Shown: positions 1-6,241 of the stretch, one piece after another
How positions within the stretch are numbered: the first letter of the stretch is position 1
How the letters are laid out: each line of letters starts with the position of its first letter
DNA from: Elusimicrobiota bacterium
Lineage (GTDB): Bacteria; Elusimicrobiota; Elusimicrobia; FEN-1173
NCBI GenBank assembly: GCA_003158755.1
Contig: PMLF01000043.1
Coordinates: forward strand, 1,595-13,975
DNA: 12,381 nt
Direction: 5' to 3'
Position numbers and translations under genes: made by a program
The notes under the pieces: model-generated
What the model saw: only the letters and a program-made list of their open reading frames with translations
What the model was told of the DNA's origin: nothing
The model's database searches: none

Positions 1-68
1 TCGCGCCTTGCCCAAGGCCAAAATCCCCTCGGCCAAATTGCGCAAGTTATTCCGGCGAGGGTCCTTAG

Positions 69-677
69 TTAAAACTTGTGGCCCCTATATTGGACGACCT
101 TCTTGATCTTTTTCTGCCCGATCCAGGCTTCCTCGTTGGTAAGCATGTTGATGAGCTCGAGCTCGACTTGGTAGTACTTGACCTCTTGCTTGCCGGCCGC
201 GTCGTTGATGGTGTTGATCTGGCCTTTCAGCATGAAGTCGGCGCCGTGCTCCTGGCCCATGGCCTTGGCGGTATGGAGCGAGGAGTTACTGGCTTGGTCG
301 TTACGCTCGTCGCGTAACTCGTCCCGCTGGGACTTGGACGCCACGAACTTGACCCGTCCGGCGTTGAGCACTTCCCGTTCCAGGTCCTTCACGAAGGTCT
401 CGGTGTTGATGTGCTCGTCGGACTTGTTGAGGATCGTGCCGACGATCACGCGGGGTTTTTCCTTCTTCTCGCCGGTGAACTCGTCGATCCAAGGGCGGGC
501 GAGGCAGTCGCGGACCATCTCCTCGGCGGTCAGGCGCGAGTCGGTGTCGTTCCAGTTCCCGGACAGGTCGACGGTCTCGTTGACGTCGGTCCGGGTGATC
601 TTGGGCGCCGAAGCGCAGGAAGCGAGGGTGGCGGCCAGAAAGCCGGCGGCCAGGAAACGCAGGGAAGCATGGGACAT
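69..677 (-). CDS. lpoB: LpoB-like penicillin-binding protein activator lipoprotein
   Basis: Predicted 202-residue outer-membrane lipoprotein of the LpoB family, which in enterobacteria reaches through the periplasm to stimulate the peptidoglycan synthase PBP1B. Seen: a signal peptide with lipobox LASC (Cys21, followed by Ala, which fits outer-membrane sorting), a polar linker, then the family-type core 'PRVIVGTILNKSDEHINTET', the segment 'GADFMLKGQI' and a C-terminal 'YQVELELINMLTNEEAWIG' stretch. The length is close to E. coli LpoB (about 213 aa). The frame stays open upstream to 770. I start it at 677 because an AAGGAGG ribosome site lies 9 nt upstream and this gives a clean lipoprotein signal. 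It is divergent from the cyclic-nucleotide-fold gene. No PBP gene is in the window, so the partner is inferred only. The family call is firm; the symbol rests on similarity from memory. Confidence 0.85.
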   Translation of the reverse strand: MSHASLRFLAAGFLAATLASCASAPKITRTDVNETVDLSGNWNDTDSRLTAEEMVRDCLARPWIDEFTGEKKEKPRVIVGTILNKSDEHINTETFVKDLEREVLNAGRVKFVASKSQRDELRDERNDQASNSSLHTAKAMGQEHGADFMLKGQINTINDAAGKQEVKYYQVELELINMLTNEEAWIGQKKIKKVVQYRGHKF

Positions 678-686
678 TTGAGAGAA

Positions 687-693
687 CCTCCTT
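687..693 (-). promoter_or_regulatory. Ribosome binding site deciding the LpoB start
   Basis: On the minus strand this reads AAGGAGG, a perfect Shine-Dalgarno core, 9 nt before the ATG at 675-677. It supports the shorter start over the in-frame ATG at 768-770, which would place 31 charged residues before the lipoprotein signal. Confidence 0.8.
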
Positions 694-710
694 AGAAAGG
701 GTCGGTAGAG

Positions 711-740
711 AGTGTAGATGAAACCCCCGCCTTTCCGCAA
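711..740 (-). promoter_or_regulatory. Sigma70-like promoter of the LpoB gene
   Basis: On the minus strand there is TTGCGG (735-740), an 18-bp spacer, and TACACT (711-716). Transcription would begin near 704 and give a leader of about 27 nt containing the AAGGAGG site. The -35 box overlaps that of the divergent promoter. This is a consensus match by eye only. Confidence 0.5.
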
Positions 741-761
741 GGCCCGGGACTTTAGTACAAT
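733..761 (+). promoter_or_regulatory. Candidate promoter of the cyclic-nucleotide-fold gene
   Basis: TTCCGC (733-738), a 17-bp spacer and TACAAT (756-761, 5 of 6 consensus bases). Transcription would start at about 768-769, at or next to the ATG at 769, so the mRNA would be essentially leaderless. This fits the lack of any Shine-Dalgarno sequence before that ATG. The -35 box is weak. Confidence 0.4.
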
Positions 762-768
762 TCTTCCC

Positions 769-1227
769 ATGAGTCAGGCCGAAAAATTTCTCAAGTCCAT
801 TCCCCTCTTCGAAAAGTGTGCCGACCAAGACCTTCAACGGTTGGCCCTGGGTCTGCGGTGGAGCACGCATAGGAAAGGCGAAACCCTTATTTTCCAAGGC
901 GTGATCACCCACCAGATGTTCTTCATTTCTTCCGGAAGGGCCGCCGTCTTTTCCCGGAAAGACCGGGAGACTTGCAGGGTGGCCGACTTGGAAGCGGGGG
1001 ATTACTTCGGCGAGATTTCGCTCCTCACCAACAAGGCCGCCACGGCCACCATCAAGGCGGACGCGGACGATACTCAAATTTATATTTTAGACCGGGACGT
1101 CATCATCGAGGCTCTGTCCCGGAACGCCGAAGCGATGGCGGACATCACCCGGAAGATCCGTGAGCGGAACCAAGGCCGGATGGATGCGTTTGAACCCAAC
1201 GAGGAGCCCGCGGGAGCGACTGTTTGA
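769..1227 (+). CDS. Stand-alone cyclic-nucleotide-binding (CRP-fold) domain protein
   Basis: A 152-residue soluble protein that is almost entirely one cyclic-nucleotide-binding beta-barrel, opening with the family-typical 'FLKSIPLFEKC' helix. Seen: 'GETLIFQG' and 'MFFISSGRAAVF' barrel strands (about 37-61), then the phosphate-binding cassette region 'GDYFGEISLLTNKAATATIKA' in two parts: GDYFGEISLL (77-86) and TNKAATATIKA (87-97). The usual cassette arginine before the A-A/T pair is Lys89 here. A C-terminal helix and an acidic tail follow; there is no helix-turn-helix, kinase or channel part. An in-frame ATG at 718 would add 17 residues outside the domain; I prefer 769 because the domain begins there. 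It probably acts as a signal-sensing regulatory subunit, partner unknown. It is divergent from the LpoB gene and ends at a strong terminator. Confidence 0.8.
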   Translation: MSQAEKFLKSIPLFEKCADQDLQRLALGLRWSTHRKGETLIFQGVITHQMFFISSGRAAVFSRKDRETCRVADLEAGDYFGEISLLTNKAATATIKADADDTQIYILDRDVIIEALSRNAEAMADITRKIRERNQGRMDAFEPNEEPAGATV

Positions 1228-1259
1228 AATAGCGCCCTACGAACGATTCCGACAAAGCA

Positions 1260-1291
1260 CCCACCGTCAGATCGGCGGTGGGATTTTTTTT
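1260..1291 (+). terminator. Rho-independent terminator
   Basis: Stem CCCACCG (1260-1266) pairs with CGGTGGG (1276-1282). It can be extended inward by a T-G and a C-G pair to leave a five-base loop. Eight consecutive T residues follow at 1284-1291. It lies 33 bp after the stop of the cyclic-nucleotide-fold gene and acts in that direction only, since there is no T tract on the other side. Confidence 0.9.
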
Positions 1292-1350
1292 GCCCTGCCG
1301 CAAGAAGGGCGGGGAGTCCTGCGCCTACAATTTGCGTTGGGGATAAAAAC

Positions 1351-1601
1351 AGCGATCAGCCATCAGCGGTCAGCTTTCAGCTAAAGCCAATGCGGTTCAA
1401 TTAACGTTCAAAGGTGTCGTTGCGAGGAGCGAAGCGACGAAGCAACCGCATTAAAACGAGTCAAAGGCGATTGCTTCGTCACAAAAATCGTTCCTCGCAA
1501 GGACGGCGCTCCTTAATTGAACCGCATTACAGCTAAAGCGAACAACCAGAGTTGCTCCTTATGGGTCTTTGCTGACAGCTGGATGCTGAAAGCTGAAGGC
1601 T
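1351..1601. repeat. Inverted heptad-repeat palindrome (host of a nested insertion)
   Basis: The left arm (1351-1381) is AGC followed by four tandem heptads of form NNTCAGC: GATCAGC, CATCAGC, GGTCAGC, TTTCAGC. The right arm (1571-1601) is the inverse: GCTGACA, GCTGGAT, GCTGAAA, GCTGAAG, GCT. The invariant CAGC/GCTG blocks pair in register between the arms, so the whole is a 251-bp imperfect palindrome. The right arm begins 5 bp from the stop of the beta-CASP RNase gene. On the minus strand the left arm is followed by TTTTT (1349-1345), so the palindrome could also terminate that gene's transcript. The centre is interrupted by a second palindromic element. Most of the otherwise gene-free stretch 1292-1605 is this structure; 1292-1350 shows nothing else I recognise. 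Confidence 0.8.
1388..1529. mobile_element. REPIN/MITE-like palindromic element 1, nested, with apparent target duplication
   Basis: A non-coding element of about 142 bp with perfect 16-bp terminal inverted repeats, AATGCGGTTCAATTAA (1389-1404) and its complement (1513-1528). Inside are two inverted copies of a repeat unit: 1416-1447 (+) and 1469-1505 (-). They share the TTGCGAGGA start and the GACGAAGCAA end; the second has about 5 extra bases in the middle. The 10-mer CAGCTAAAGC occurs immediately on both sides (1378-1387 and 1530-1539), as expected of a target-site duplication, and splits the heptad palindrome. It encodes no protein. Similar GCGAGGA...GACGAAGCAA intergenic repeats are common in metagenomic genomes (recalled, not searched). 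Mobilisation in trans is inferred. Confidence 0.75.
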
Positions 1602-1605
1602 ATTT

Positions 1606-3027
1606 TCAATCCAGCTCGAACCGTTCCCCGTAATGGGGAAGTTCCAGGCGGCCGATGCCTTGATTTTCCAAATGGGCCTTCAAGGCTTCCCGTTGCTCCT
1701 GGCCGCCGTGCACGAGGAAAATCTTTTCCGGCCGGGGGGAAAGGCCCTGGATGAACCAGTCCAGGTCGTCCTGGTCGGCGTGGGCGGAGAAGTGTTTCAT
1801 CCGTTGGATCTGCGCGGCGACGTCGTGGGTCAACCCGAAGATGCGGACTTTCTTGGCTCCTTCGGCCAGTTGGCGGCCCAGGGTCCCTTGGGCCTGGTAC
1901 CCCACGAACAGGATCGTCGTGTTCCCCTCCCCGACGAGGTTCCTCAAGTGGTGCAGGATGCGCCCCCCTTCGCACATTCCCGATCCGGCCATGATGATCT
2001 TCCTACCCGGCAAGTTCATGATCCTCTTGGATTCCTCGGACATCCGCACGTAGTGCACGGCCGGCCCTTCGAAGGGGTCGCCGTTCCGGCTGACGTACCG
2101 TCGGAAATCATCGGAGATGCTCAGGCTGTCCAGATGCTTTTGGAAGAGCCCGGTGATGTCGGTGGCCATGGGGCTGTCGACGTAGATGGGGATGGGCTTT
2201 ATTTTCCCGCGGGCCATGAGTTTGCCCAACATATAGATCAATTCCTGGGCGCGCTCCAGGGCGAACGTGGGGATGAGGAGGGGGCCGTTCTCCTTTTCCG
2301 ATCGGAGGATGATTTCCGTCAAGGCTTCCGCCACGCCGGTGATTTCGGGGTGCCGGCGTCCGCCGTAGGTGCTCTCGGTGAGCAGGTAGTCGACGTGATG
2401 GGGGATCTTGGGCGGGTTCATGATCAGGGCGTCCCTCCGTCCCAAGTCGCCGGTGAAGAGGACGTGCCGGGTGCGCTTCAAGGTCTTTAGGCTCAACCGC
2501 ACCATGGCCGACCCCAGCACGTGCCCGGCGTTGTGGAGGGAGCCTTCCATCCCCTCCGCGACGGGGAAATGCTCGTCGTACGGATGGGGGACCAGAAACC
2601 CGAGGGTCTTTTCCGCGTCCGCCAGCGTGTAAAGAGGTTCGATCGTGACGCCTTCGTCGGCGTGGAGCTTGTTGAAGAACTTGGCGTCCTCTTCCTGGAT
2701 GAGGGCCGAGTCCCTCAGCATGATGGACAGGAGGTCCGCGGTGGGCGCGGTGCAGTGGATGGCGCCCGAGAACCCCTGCTTGACGAGGAGCGGCAGGCCG
2801 CCCGAGTGGTCGATGTGGGCGTGGGAGAGCAGCACCGCCGAAATGCTCGCGGGCTCGGCCGGGAAGGTTCTGGATTTTTCCAGGGACTGGAGCCGATGTC
2901 CCTGGAAGAGGCCGCAGTCCAGTAGCACGCGCTTGTCGCCCAGTTCCACCAGGTGGCGCGAACCGGTCACTTCGTCCACGCCGCCGTGGAATTTGATGGA
3001 AAAAGTCAGGGGTGGGTTATCTGCCAT
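1606..3027 (-). CDS. Metallo-beta-lactamase / beta-CASP family RNase
   Basis: A 473-residue zinc-dependent RNA-processing nuclease of the CPSF73-like bacterial group (cf. Thermus TTHA0252), predicted to cut RNA in the cytoplasm. Seen: the metal motif HAHIDH (residues 69-74), His169 in 'HNAGHVLGSAM', Asp194 in 'LFTGDLG', then the beta-CASP insert with 'STYGGRRHPE', 'IPTFALERAQEL' and 'IIMAGSGMCEGGRI'. The C-terminal RNA-metabolising motif follows, with His416 in 'FSAHAD' and His440 in 'LVHGGQEQ'. All catalytic motifs are present and the length is normal. The start at 3027 is preferred over the in-frame ATG at 3088-3090, because MADNPPLTF leads straight into the first strand and AAGGA lies just upstream. 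It is divergent from the DMT gene. The 3' end abuts the heptad-repeat palindrome. RNase J identity is less likely, because the protein is shorter than RNase J (about 550 aa). Confidence 0.9.
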   Translation of the reverse strand: MADNPPLTFSIKFHGGVDEVTGSRHLVELGDKRVLLDCGLFQGHRLQSLEKSRTFPAEPASISAVLLSHAHIDHSGGLPLLVKQGFSGAIHCTAPTADLLSIMLRDSALIQEEDAKFFNKLHADEGVTIEPLYTLADAEKTLGFLVPHPYDEHFPVAEGMEGSLHNAGHVLGSAMVRLSLKTLKRTRHVLFTGDLGRRDALIMNPPKIPHHVDYLLTESTYGGRRHPEITGVAEALTEIILRSEKENGPLLIPTFALERAQELIYMLGKLMARGKIKPIPIYVDSPMATDITGLFQKHLDSLSISDDFRRYVSRNGDPFEGPAVHYVRMSEESKRIMNLPGRKIIMAGSGMCEGGRILHHLRNLVGEGNTTILFVGYQAQGTLGRQLAEGAKKVRIFGLTHDVAAQIQRMKHFSAHADQDDLDWFIQGLSPRPEKIFLVHGGQEQREALKAHLENQGIGRLELPHYGERFELD

Positions 3028-3099
3028 GGGTCCTTCTTCCGCGGTTTTTATCCTATACAATAGTTTTCGTTCGGAAGTCGATAAACACAAGGGGGATTT
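3028..3099. promoter_or_regulatory. Divergent promoter region (RNase gene / DMT gene)
   Basis: A 72-bp AT-richer gap between divergent starts. On the plus strand TATACAAT (3054-3061) is a good -10, without a convincing -35, for the DMT gene. That gene also has an AAGGGGG ribosome site at 3089-3095, 4 nt before its ATG. On the minus strand the same stretch gives TATAGGAT, a possible -10 for the RNase gene. The boxes overlap, so the two promoters may compete. Confidence 0.35.
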
Positions 3100-3456
3100 A
3101 TGCGGCCGTATTTATTGTCCGCCGTCTTGCTGGGGTTCAGTAACGTGTTCATGACGTTCGCCTGGTATGCGCACCTGAAAAACCTGGCGCACCGCCCCTG
3201 GTTCGTTGCGGCCTTCGCCAGCTGGGGCATCGCCTTCTTCGAGTATATGATCCAGGTCCCGGCCAACCGCATCGGGCATTCGGTCATGACCGTGGGCCAG
3301 CTCAAGATCCTGCAGGAGATTGTGACGCTGACGGTGTTCGTCCCCTTCTCCCTTTTCTACTTAAGGGAGAAGATGAACCTGGACTACCTCTGGGCGGGGG
3401 TGTGCCTTTTGGGGGCTGTCTTCTTTCTATTCCGTCGGAAATTACTGGGGATGTGA
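3100..3456 (+). CDS. DMT-family (DUF486) small integral membrane protein
   Basis: A 118-residue inner-membrane protein with four predicted membrane helices: about 5-24, 35-54, 72-90 and 95-111. The family-typical sequence 'FMTFAWYAHLK' follows helix 1, and the conserved block 'YMIQVPANRIGH', 'LKILQEIVTL' then 'FYLREK' matches DUF486 proteins of the drug/metabolite transporter superfamily. These have half the helices of a normal DMT transporter and probably work as dimers. Substrate and physiological role are unknown for the family. Its last 15 bp overlap, tail to tail, the 3' end of the dedA gene. The length is normal and the call is secure at family level. Confidence 0.85.
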   Translation: MRPYLLSAVLLGFSNVFMTFAWYAHLKNLAHRPWFVAAFASWGIAFFEYMIQVPANRIGHSVMTVGQLKILQEIVTLTVFVPFSLFYLREKMNLDYLWAGVCLLGAVFFLFRRKLLGM

Positions 3457-4101
3457 CTCGGGAGGGCGGGTCCGCCGGTGCCGGAGGGTTTCGAAGACGG
3501 CGGGCAGGATCGAGATGAAAACGATGGCCAGGACCACGAGCGTGAAATTGTTCTTGACCAACGGCAGGTTGCCGAAAAAATAGCCCGCGAAGAGGCACGT
3601 CCCCACCCAAAGGACGCCGCCCGCGGCGTTGTAGGCCATGAAAGGGCTCCACGTCATGGCGCCCACGCCCGCGACGAAGGGGGCGAAGGTTCGCACGACG
3701 GGGACGAACCGGGTGATGACGATGGTCTTGCCCCCGTATCTCTGGAAAAAAGCGTGGGCGCGGTCCAAATATTCCTTCTTCAGTATCCGCCCGTCGGGCC
3801 GCCGAAGGACCTTGGGCCCCATCCAGCGGCCGATGGAATAGTTGACGATGTTTCCCAGGACCGCGGCCGAGGTCAGCGCCGCGAACAGGATGCCGGTCGA
3901 CAGGGACCCTTTGGCGGCAAACGCCCCCGCCGCGAACAGGAGGGAGTCCCCCGGAAGGTAAGGAGTGACCACCAAGCCCGTCTCGCAGAAAATGACCACA
4001 AATAGGATGAGGTACGTCCAGGCGTCGTAGCGCTGGATGACGGCGCTTAAGTAAACGTCGATGTGGAGGAAGACTCGGGCGATTTCAAACAGAGCGGTCA
4101 T
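3442..4101 (-). CDS. DedA/SNARE-associated family membrane protein
   Basis: A 219-residue inner-membrane protein of the DedA family; characterised members flip undecaprenyl phosphate or phospholipids and maintain membrane and envelope homeostasis. Seen: the conserved 'ETGLVVTPYLPGDSLLFAAG' segment (about residues 40-59), with its acidic residue and the PGDS motif; a second hydrophobic block 'LTSAAVLGNIVNYSIGR'; the signature 'ITRFVPVVRTFAPFVAGVG' with both conserved arginines; and further membrane helices ending in a basic tail. It begins 13 bp after the mutY stop and is likely co-transcribed with it. There is no clear Shine-Dalgarno sequence before its ATG, so translation may depend on the upstream gene. 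Which lipid it handles cannot be told from sequence. Confidence 0.9.
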   Translation of the reverse strand: MTALFEIARVFLHIDVYLSAVIQRYDAWTYLILFVVIFCETGLVVTPYLPGDSLLFAAGAFAAKGSLSTGILFAALTSAAVLGNIVNYSIGRWMGPKVLRRPDGRILKKEYLDRAHAFFQRYGGKTIVITRFVPVVRTFAPFVAGVGAMTWSPFMAYNAAGGVLWVGTCLFAGYFFGNLPLVKNNFTLVVLAIVFISILPAVFETLRHRRTRPPESHPQ

Positions 4102-4114
4102 GGCGGGGATTCTA

Positions 4115-5161
4115 TCAATCGGGGAGAAGGTCCAACAGTTTCCGTGTCAGGGAGGAGATGGCCATCCCGCGGATGCGGTCCGCCGAAAACCATCGGGTTC
4201 CGCTTTCGGACGATGTTTCGCCGAGCCAGGGGTGGAGGAGGATTTCCCGGTGGGACAAGGTATGGGCCACGGGGGGGAGCCTCCGCTTCAACCTCACCGG
4301 AGTTTTCAAGAGGTCTCCCAAAGAGAGCTCCACCTCGGCGGACGAGGCGTTCGACGGTCGCTCGACGGCGGGGAACTCCCACAATCCGGAGTACAGTCCC
4401 CGGGGCGGACGGCGGAGGAGCGCCCATCGTCCGCCGCAGCGAATCAGCCCCGCGTGCAGAATCATATTCTTCTTCGATCCCTTCCGCCCCGAGGTCGGCA
4501 ATTCCTCTTCCCGTCCGCGGCGGCGGGCCCAGCAGAGGCGCCGGAACGGGCACGCCGGGCAGTCCGGTTTCGACGGGCGGCAGACCGTTGCGCCCAAGTC
4601 CATGAGGGCCGAGTTGTAGCGGCGCGCGCCCCGGGGCGGCGTCAGCGTTCGGGCGAGGGCCCAAATTGTTTTCAGAGTCGCGGGATCTTTCACGTCGCCG
4701 GTGATCCCGTAGATGCGGGACAGCACCCGGATCACGTTTCCGTCCACCAGGGCTTCGGGAGCGTCGTGGGCGAAAGAAAGCAAGGCCCCGGCGGTGTAGG
4801 GTCCGACGCCGGGGAGGCTCTCGACGGCTTCCCGGGATCGAGGTATCATTCCTCCGTGCTCGTCCCGGATCGCCCGCGCCGCCGCGCGCAGGTTCCTCGC
4901 CCGGGCGTAGTAGCCGAGGCCCGACCACTCCTCCAGCACCCGTTCCTCCTTCGCCTCGGCGAGGGATTCAAGGGTCGGGAATGATTTCAGGAAACGGTGG
5001 AAACGGGGAATGACCGTCGAGACGCCGGTCTGCTGCAGCATGAATTCCGAGACGAGCACGCGGTAGGGATCGAAACGCCCCCGCCACGGCAGACCATGCC
5101 GGCCTCGGCGATCGTACCAAGAGAGAATGGACCTTCGGAAACGGAGGGGCGTCGGACTCAT
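4115..5161 (-). CDS. mutY: A/G-specific adenine DNA glycosylase MutY
   Basis: A 348-residue base-excision repair enzyme that removes adenine mispaired with 8-oxoguanine. Seen: 'LPWRG' (24-28); catalytic Glu39 in 'SEFMLQQTGV'; 'WSGLGYYARARNL' (79-91); the helix-hairpin-helix 'LPGVGPYTAGA' (116-126); catalytic Asp140 in 'VDGNVIRVLSR'; and a complete 4Fe-4S ligand set Cys194, Cys201, Cys204, Cys210 (spacing 6, 2, 5). A C-terminal NUDIX-like 8-oxoG-recognition domain runs from about 230, with 'HTLSH' where Phe-Ser-His is usual. All these elements are present and the length matches E. coli MutY (350 aa). No strong ribosome site precedes the ATG. A TAAAAT box (upstream on the minus strand, near 5170-5180) could serve as -10 and would leave only a very short leader. 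It forms a likely operon with dedA. Confidence 0.95.
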   Translation of the reverse strand: MSPTPLRFRRSILSWYDRRGRHGLPWRGRFDPYRVLVSEFMLQQTGVSTVIPRFHRFLKSFPTLESLAEAKEERVLEEWSGLGYYARARNLRAAARAIRDEHGGMIPRSREAVESLPGVGPYTAGALLSFAHDAPEALVDGNVIRVLSRIYGITGDVKDPATLKTIWALARTLTPPRGARRYNSALMDLGATVCRPSKPDCPACPFRRLCWARRRGREEELPTSGRKGSKKNMILHAGLIRCGGRWALLRRPPRGLYSGLWEFPAVERPSNASSAEVELSLGDLLKTPVRLKRRLPPVAHTLSHREILLHPWLGETSSESGTRWFSADRIRGMAISSLTRKLLDLLPD

Positions 5162-5247
5162 GGGGCAGGGATTTTAACTTTATGAATGGTGAGTAGGTCT
5201 GGAAAAATGATGAATTACCCGTATCCTTGAATGAGAGTGAATTCCTT

Positions 5248-5254
5248 GGGGGAG
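5248..5254 (+). promoter_or_regulatory. Ribosome binding site deciding a GTG start
   Basis: GGGGGAG lies 6 nt before GTG at 5261. The in-frame ATG at 5231 has no Shine-Dalgarno sequence and would put ten extra residues before an otherwise normal signal peptide. GTG at 5261 is therefore taken as the start. Confidence 0.65.
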
Positions 5255-5260
5255 ACAACC

Positions 5261-6175
5261 GTGGCTCGAAAATCCCGGGTCTGGACCGGAGTCCTTTTTG
5301 GTTTACTATTGATCGTGCCCTCCTTCGTTTCGGCCGGAGCGGCGCGAATCGTCGTCGTCCGATCGAGCGCTTTGTCGGTCTACGATGACGGAGTGCGCGG
5401 TTTTCAAGACGCCATGGCGGGTTCGAACGCCAGCATGAGCATGGAAACCCTGCCGGAAGACTCGTCCGTCGCCCAAGCTTTGCTGGATAGGATCGACGGA
5501 GAAAAACCTTCCCTCGTGGTGGCGTTCGGAGCCAAAGCCGCCCGGTTGGCCCGGGCCAGGTTCAAATCCGTCCCCGTCCTGTTTTGCATGGTCATCGACC
5601 CGGGGGAAGATTTGTCCTACGGCGGGATCTCCATGGAGTTGTCCCTCGCCGATTACGTGGACGGAATCCGACGCAGCCTGCCCGGCGTCAAGAAAGTCGG
5701 GTTGATCTTCAATCCCGCCCGTTCCTCGTCCCTGACCCAGGAAGCGAAGGCCTTGGAGTCCAAGGGGTTGATGGTGACCGTGACGGCGACGTCGGCCTCG
5801 GAGGTCGACGGCGCCCTTGACAACGTCAAGCGGAGGGCCGAATGCCTCCTGTTCATGCCCGACCCGGCTCTTTTTCCACCTCAAGCCTTCGGGGCTTTCC
5901 TGAACCAGGCCATTCAAAAAGGGGTGCCGGTGGTGGGGCTCTCGCCCTCGTTCGTGAAGGCGGGCGCCGTGGCCGCTTTCTTCGCCGATTTCCGGAACAA
6001 CGGCGAGCTGGCGGCTCAGGCCGCGTCGAAAGTGCTCGGCGGCGAAAGCGTGCGGAATATCCCGGTCCAGCTCCCCACCAAAGTCGGCGCGAGCTTCAAT
6101 CTCGCCGTCGCCCGGCACTTGAACTTGGCCGTCGACGGTGACGCCGTCAAGAACGCCATCGACGTCGTCCGATAA
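5261..6175 (+). CDS. ABC-type substrate-binding protein (PF04392-like), orphan
   Basis: About 304 residues, starting at GTG. A signal peptide (Arg/Lys-rich start, hydrophobic 'VLFGLLLIVPSFVSA', cleavage near residue 25) is followed by a two-lobed periplasmic-binding fold of the ABC_sub_bind type. Seen: strand 'ARIVVVRSSALSVYDDGVRGF', 'KPSLVVAFGAKAA', 'VPVLFCMVIDP', then 'GVKKVGLIFNPARSSSL' and 'VPVVGLSPSFVKAGAVAAFFADF', 'LGGESVRNIPVQLPTK', which follow the order of this family. Members bind small ligands; some are linked to tryptophan-type uptake and others feed signal-transduction proteins. No permease or ATPase gene for uptake adjoins it, so the partner is missing here. There is no lipobox, so it is probably soluble in the periplasm. 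It is followed 66 bp later by the DUF4412-like gene. Confidence 0.8.
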   Translation: MARKSRVWTGVLFGLLLIVPSFVSAGAARIVVVRSSALSVYDDGVRGFQDAMAGSNASMSMETLPEDSSVAQALLDRIDGEKPSLVVAFGAKAARLARARFKSVPVLFCMVIDPGEDLSYGGISMELSLADYVDGIRRSLPGVKKVGLIFNPARSSSLTQEAKALESKGLMVTVTATSASEVDGALDNVKRRAECLLFMPDPALFPPQAFGAFLNQAIQKGVPVVGLSPSFVKAGAVAAFFADFRNNGELAAQAASKVLGGESVRNIPVQLPTKVGASFNLAVARHLNLAVDGDAVKNAIDVVR

Positions 6176-6229
6176 CCCCCGCCTCCTTCCAAAAATTGTA
6201 TTTTCAACCTCTGGAGTCCCTATTTTATT

Positions 6230-6235
6230 AGGAGG
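6230..6235 (+). promoter_or_regulatory. Strong ribosome binding site of the DUF4412-like gene
   Basis: AGGAGG lies 6 nt before the ATG at 6242 and is one of the strongest ribosome sites in the window. An AT-rich stretch 6190-6230 upstream (TTGTAT at 6196-6201, TATTTT at 6221-6226, spacer 19) might be a weak promoter, so the gene may have its own transcript. Confidence 0.7.
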
Positions 6236-6241
6236 CGCGCG

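Noticed and set aside
1..68. An open minus-strand frame running off the window edge downstream of the LpoB gene (reads as KDPRRNNLRNLAEGILALGK and on), plus a small GCCTT/AAGGC hairpin at about 5-18.
   Set aside because: Only about 22 codons are visible. No ATG or GTG start with a ribosome site is present (only a TTG with poor spacing). The hairpin has no T tract. It may be the start of a next gene, but this cannot be supported from here.
301..1077. A long minus-strand open frame (258 codons) spanning the LpoB and cyclic-nucleotide-fold genes.
   Set aside because: It overlaps two recognisable genes in a different frame, is Arg/Gly/Pro-rich as GC-rich shadow frames are, and matches no family I know.
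1351..1601. A CRISPR-like array, suggested by the regularly repeated TCAGC motif.
   Set aside because: The repeats are 7 bp long, in direct contact without spacers, and inverted across the gap. No cas gene is in the window.
5162..5260. A full divergent promoter pair between mutY and the binding-protein gene.
   Set aside because: AT-rich -10-like boxes are present (TAAAAT on the minus strand, TATCCT on the plus strand), but neither has a matching -35 at proper spacing, so I did not annotate promoters here.
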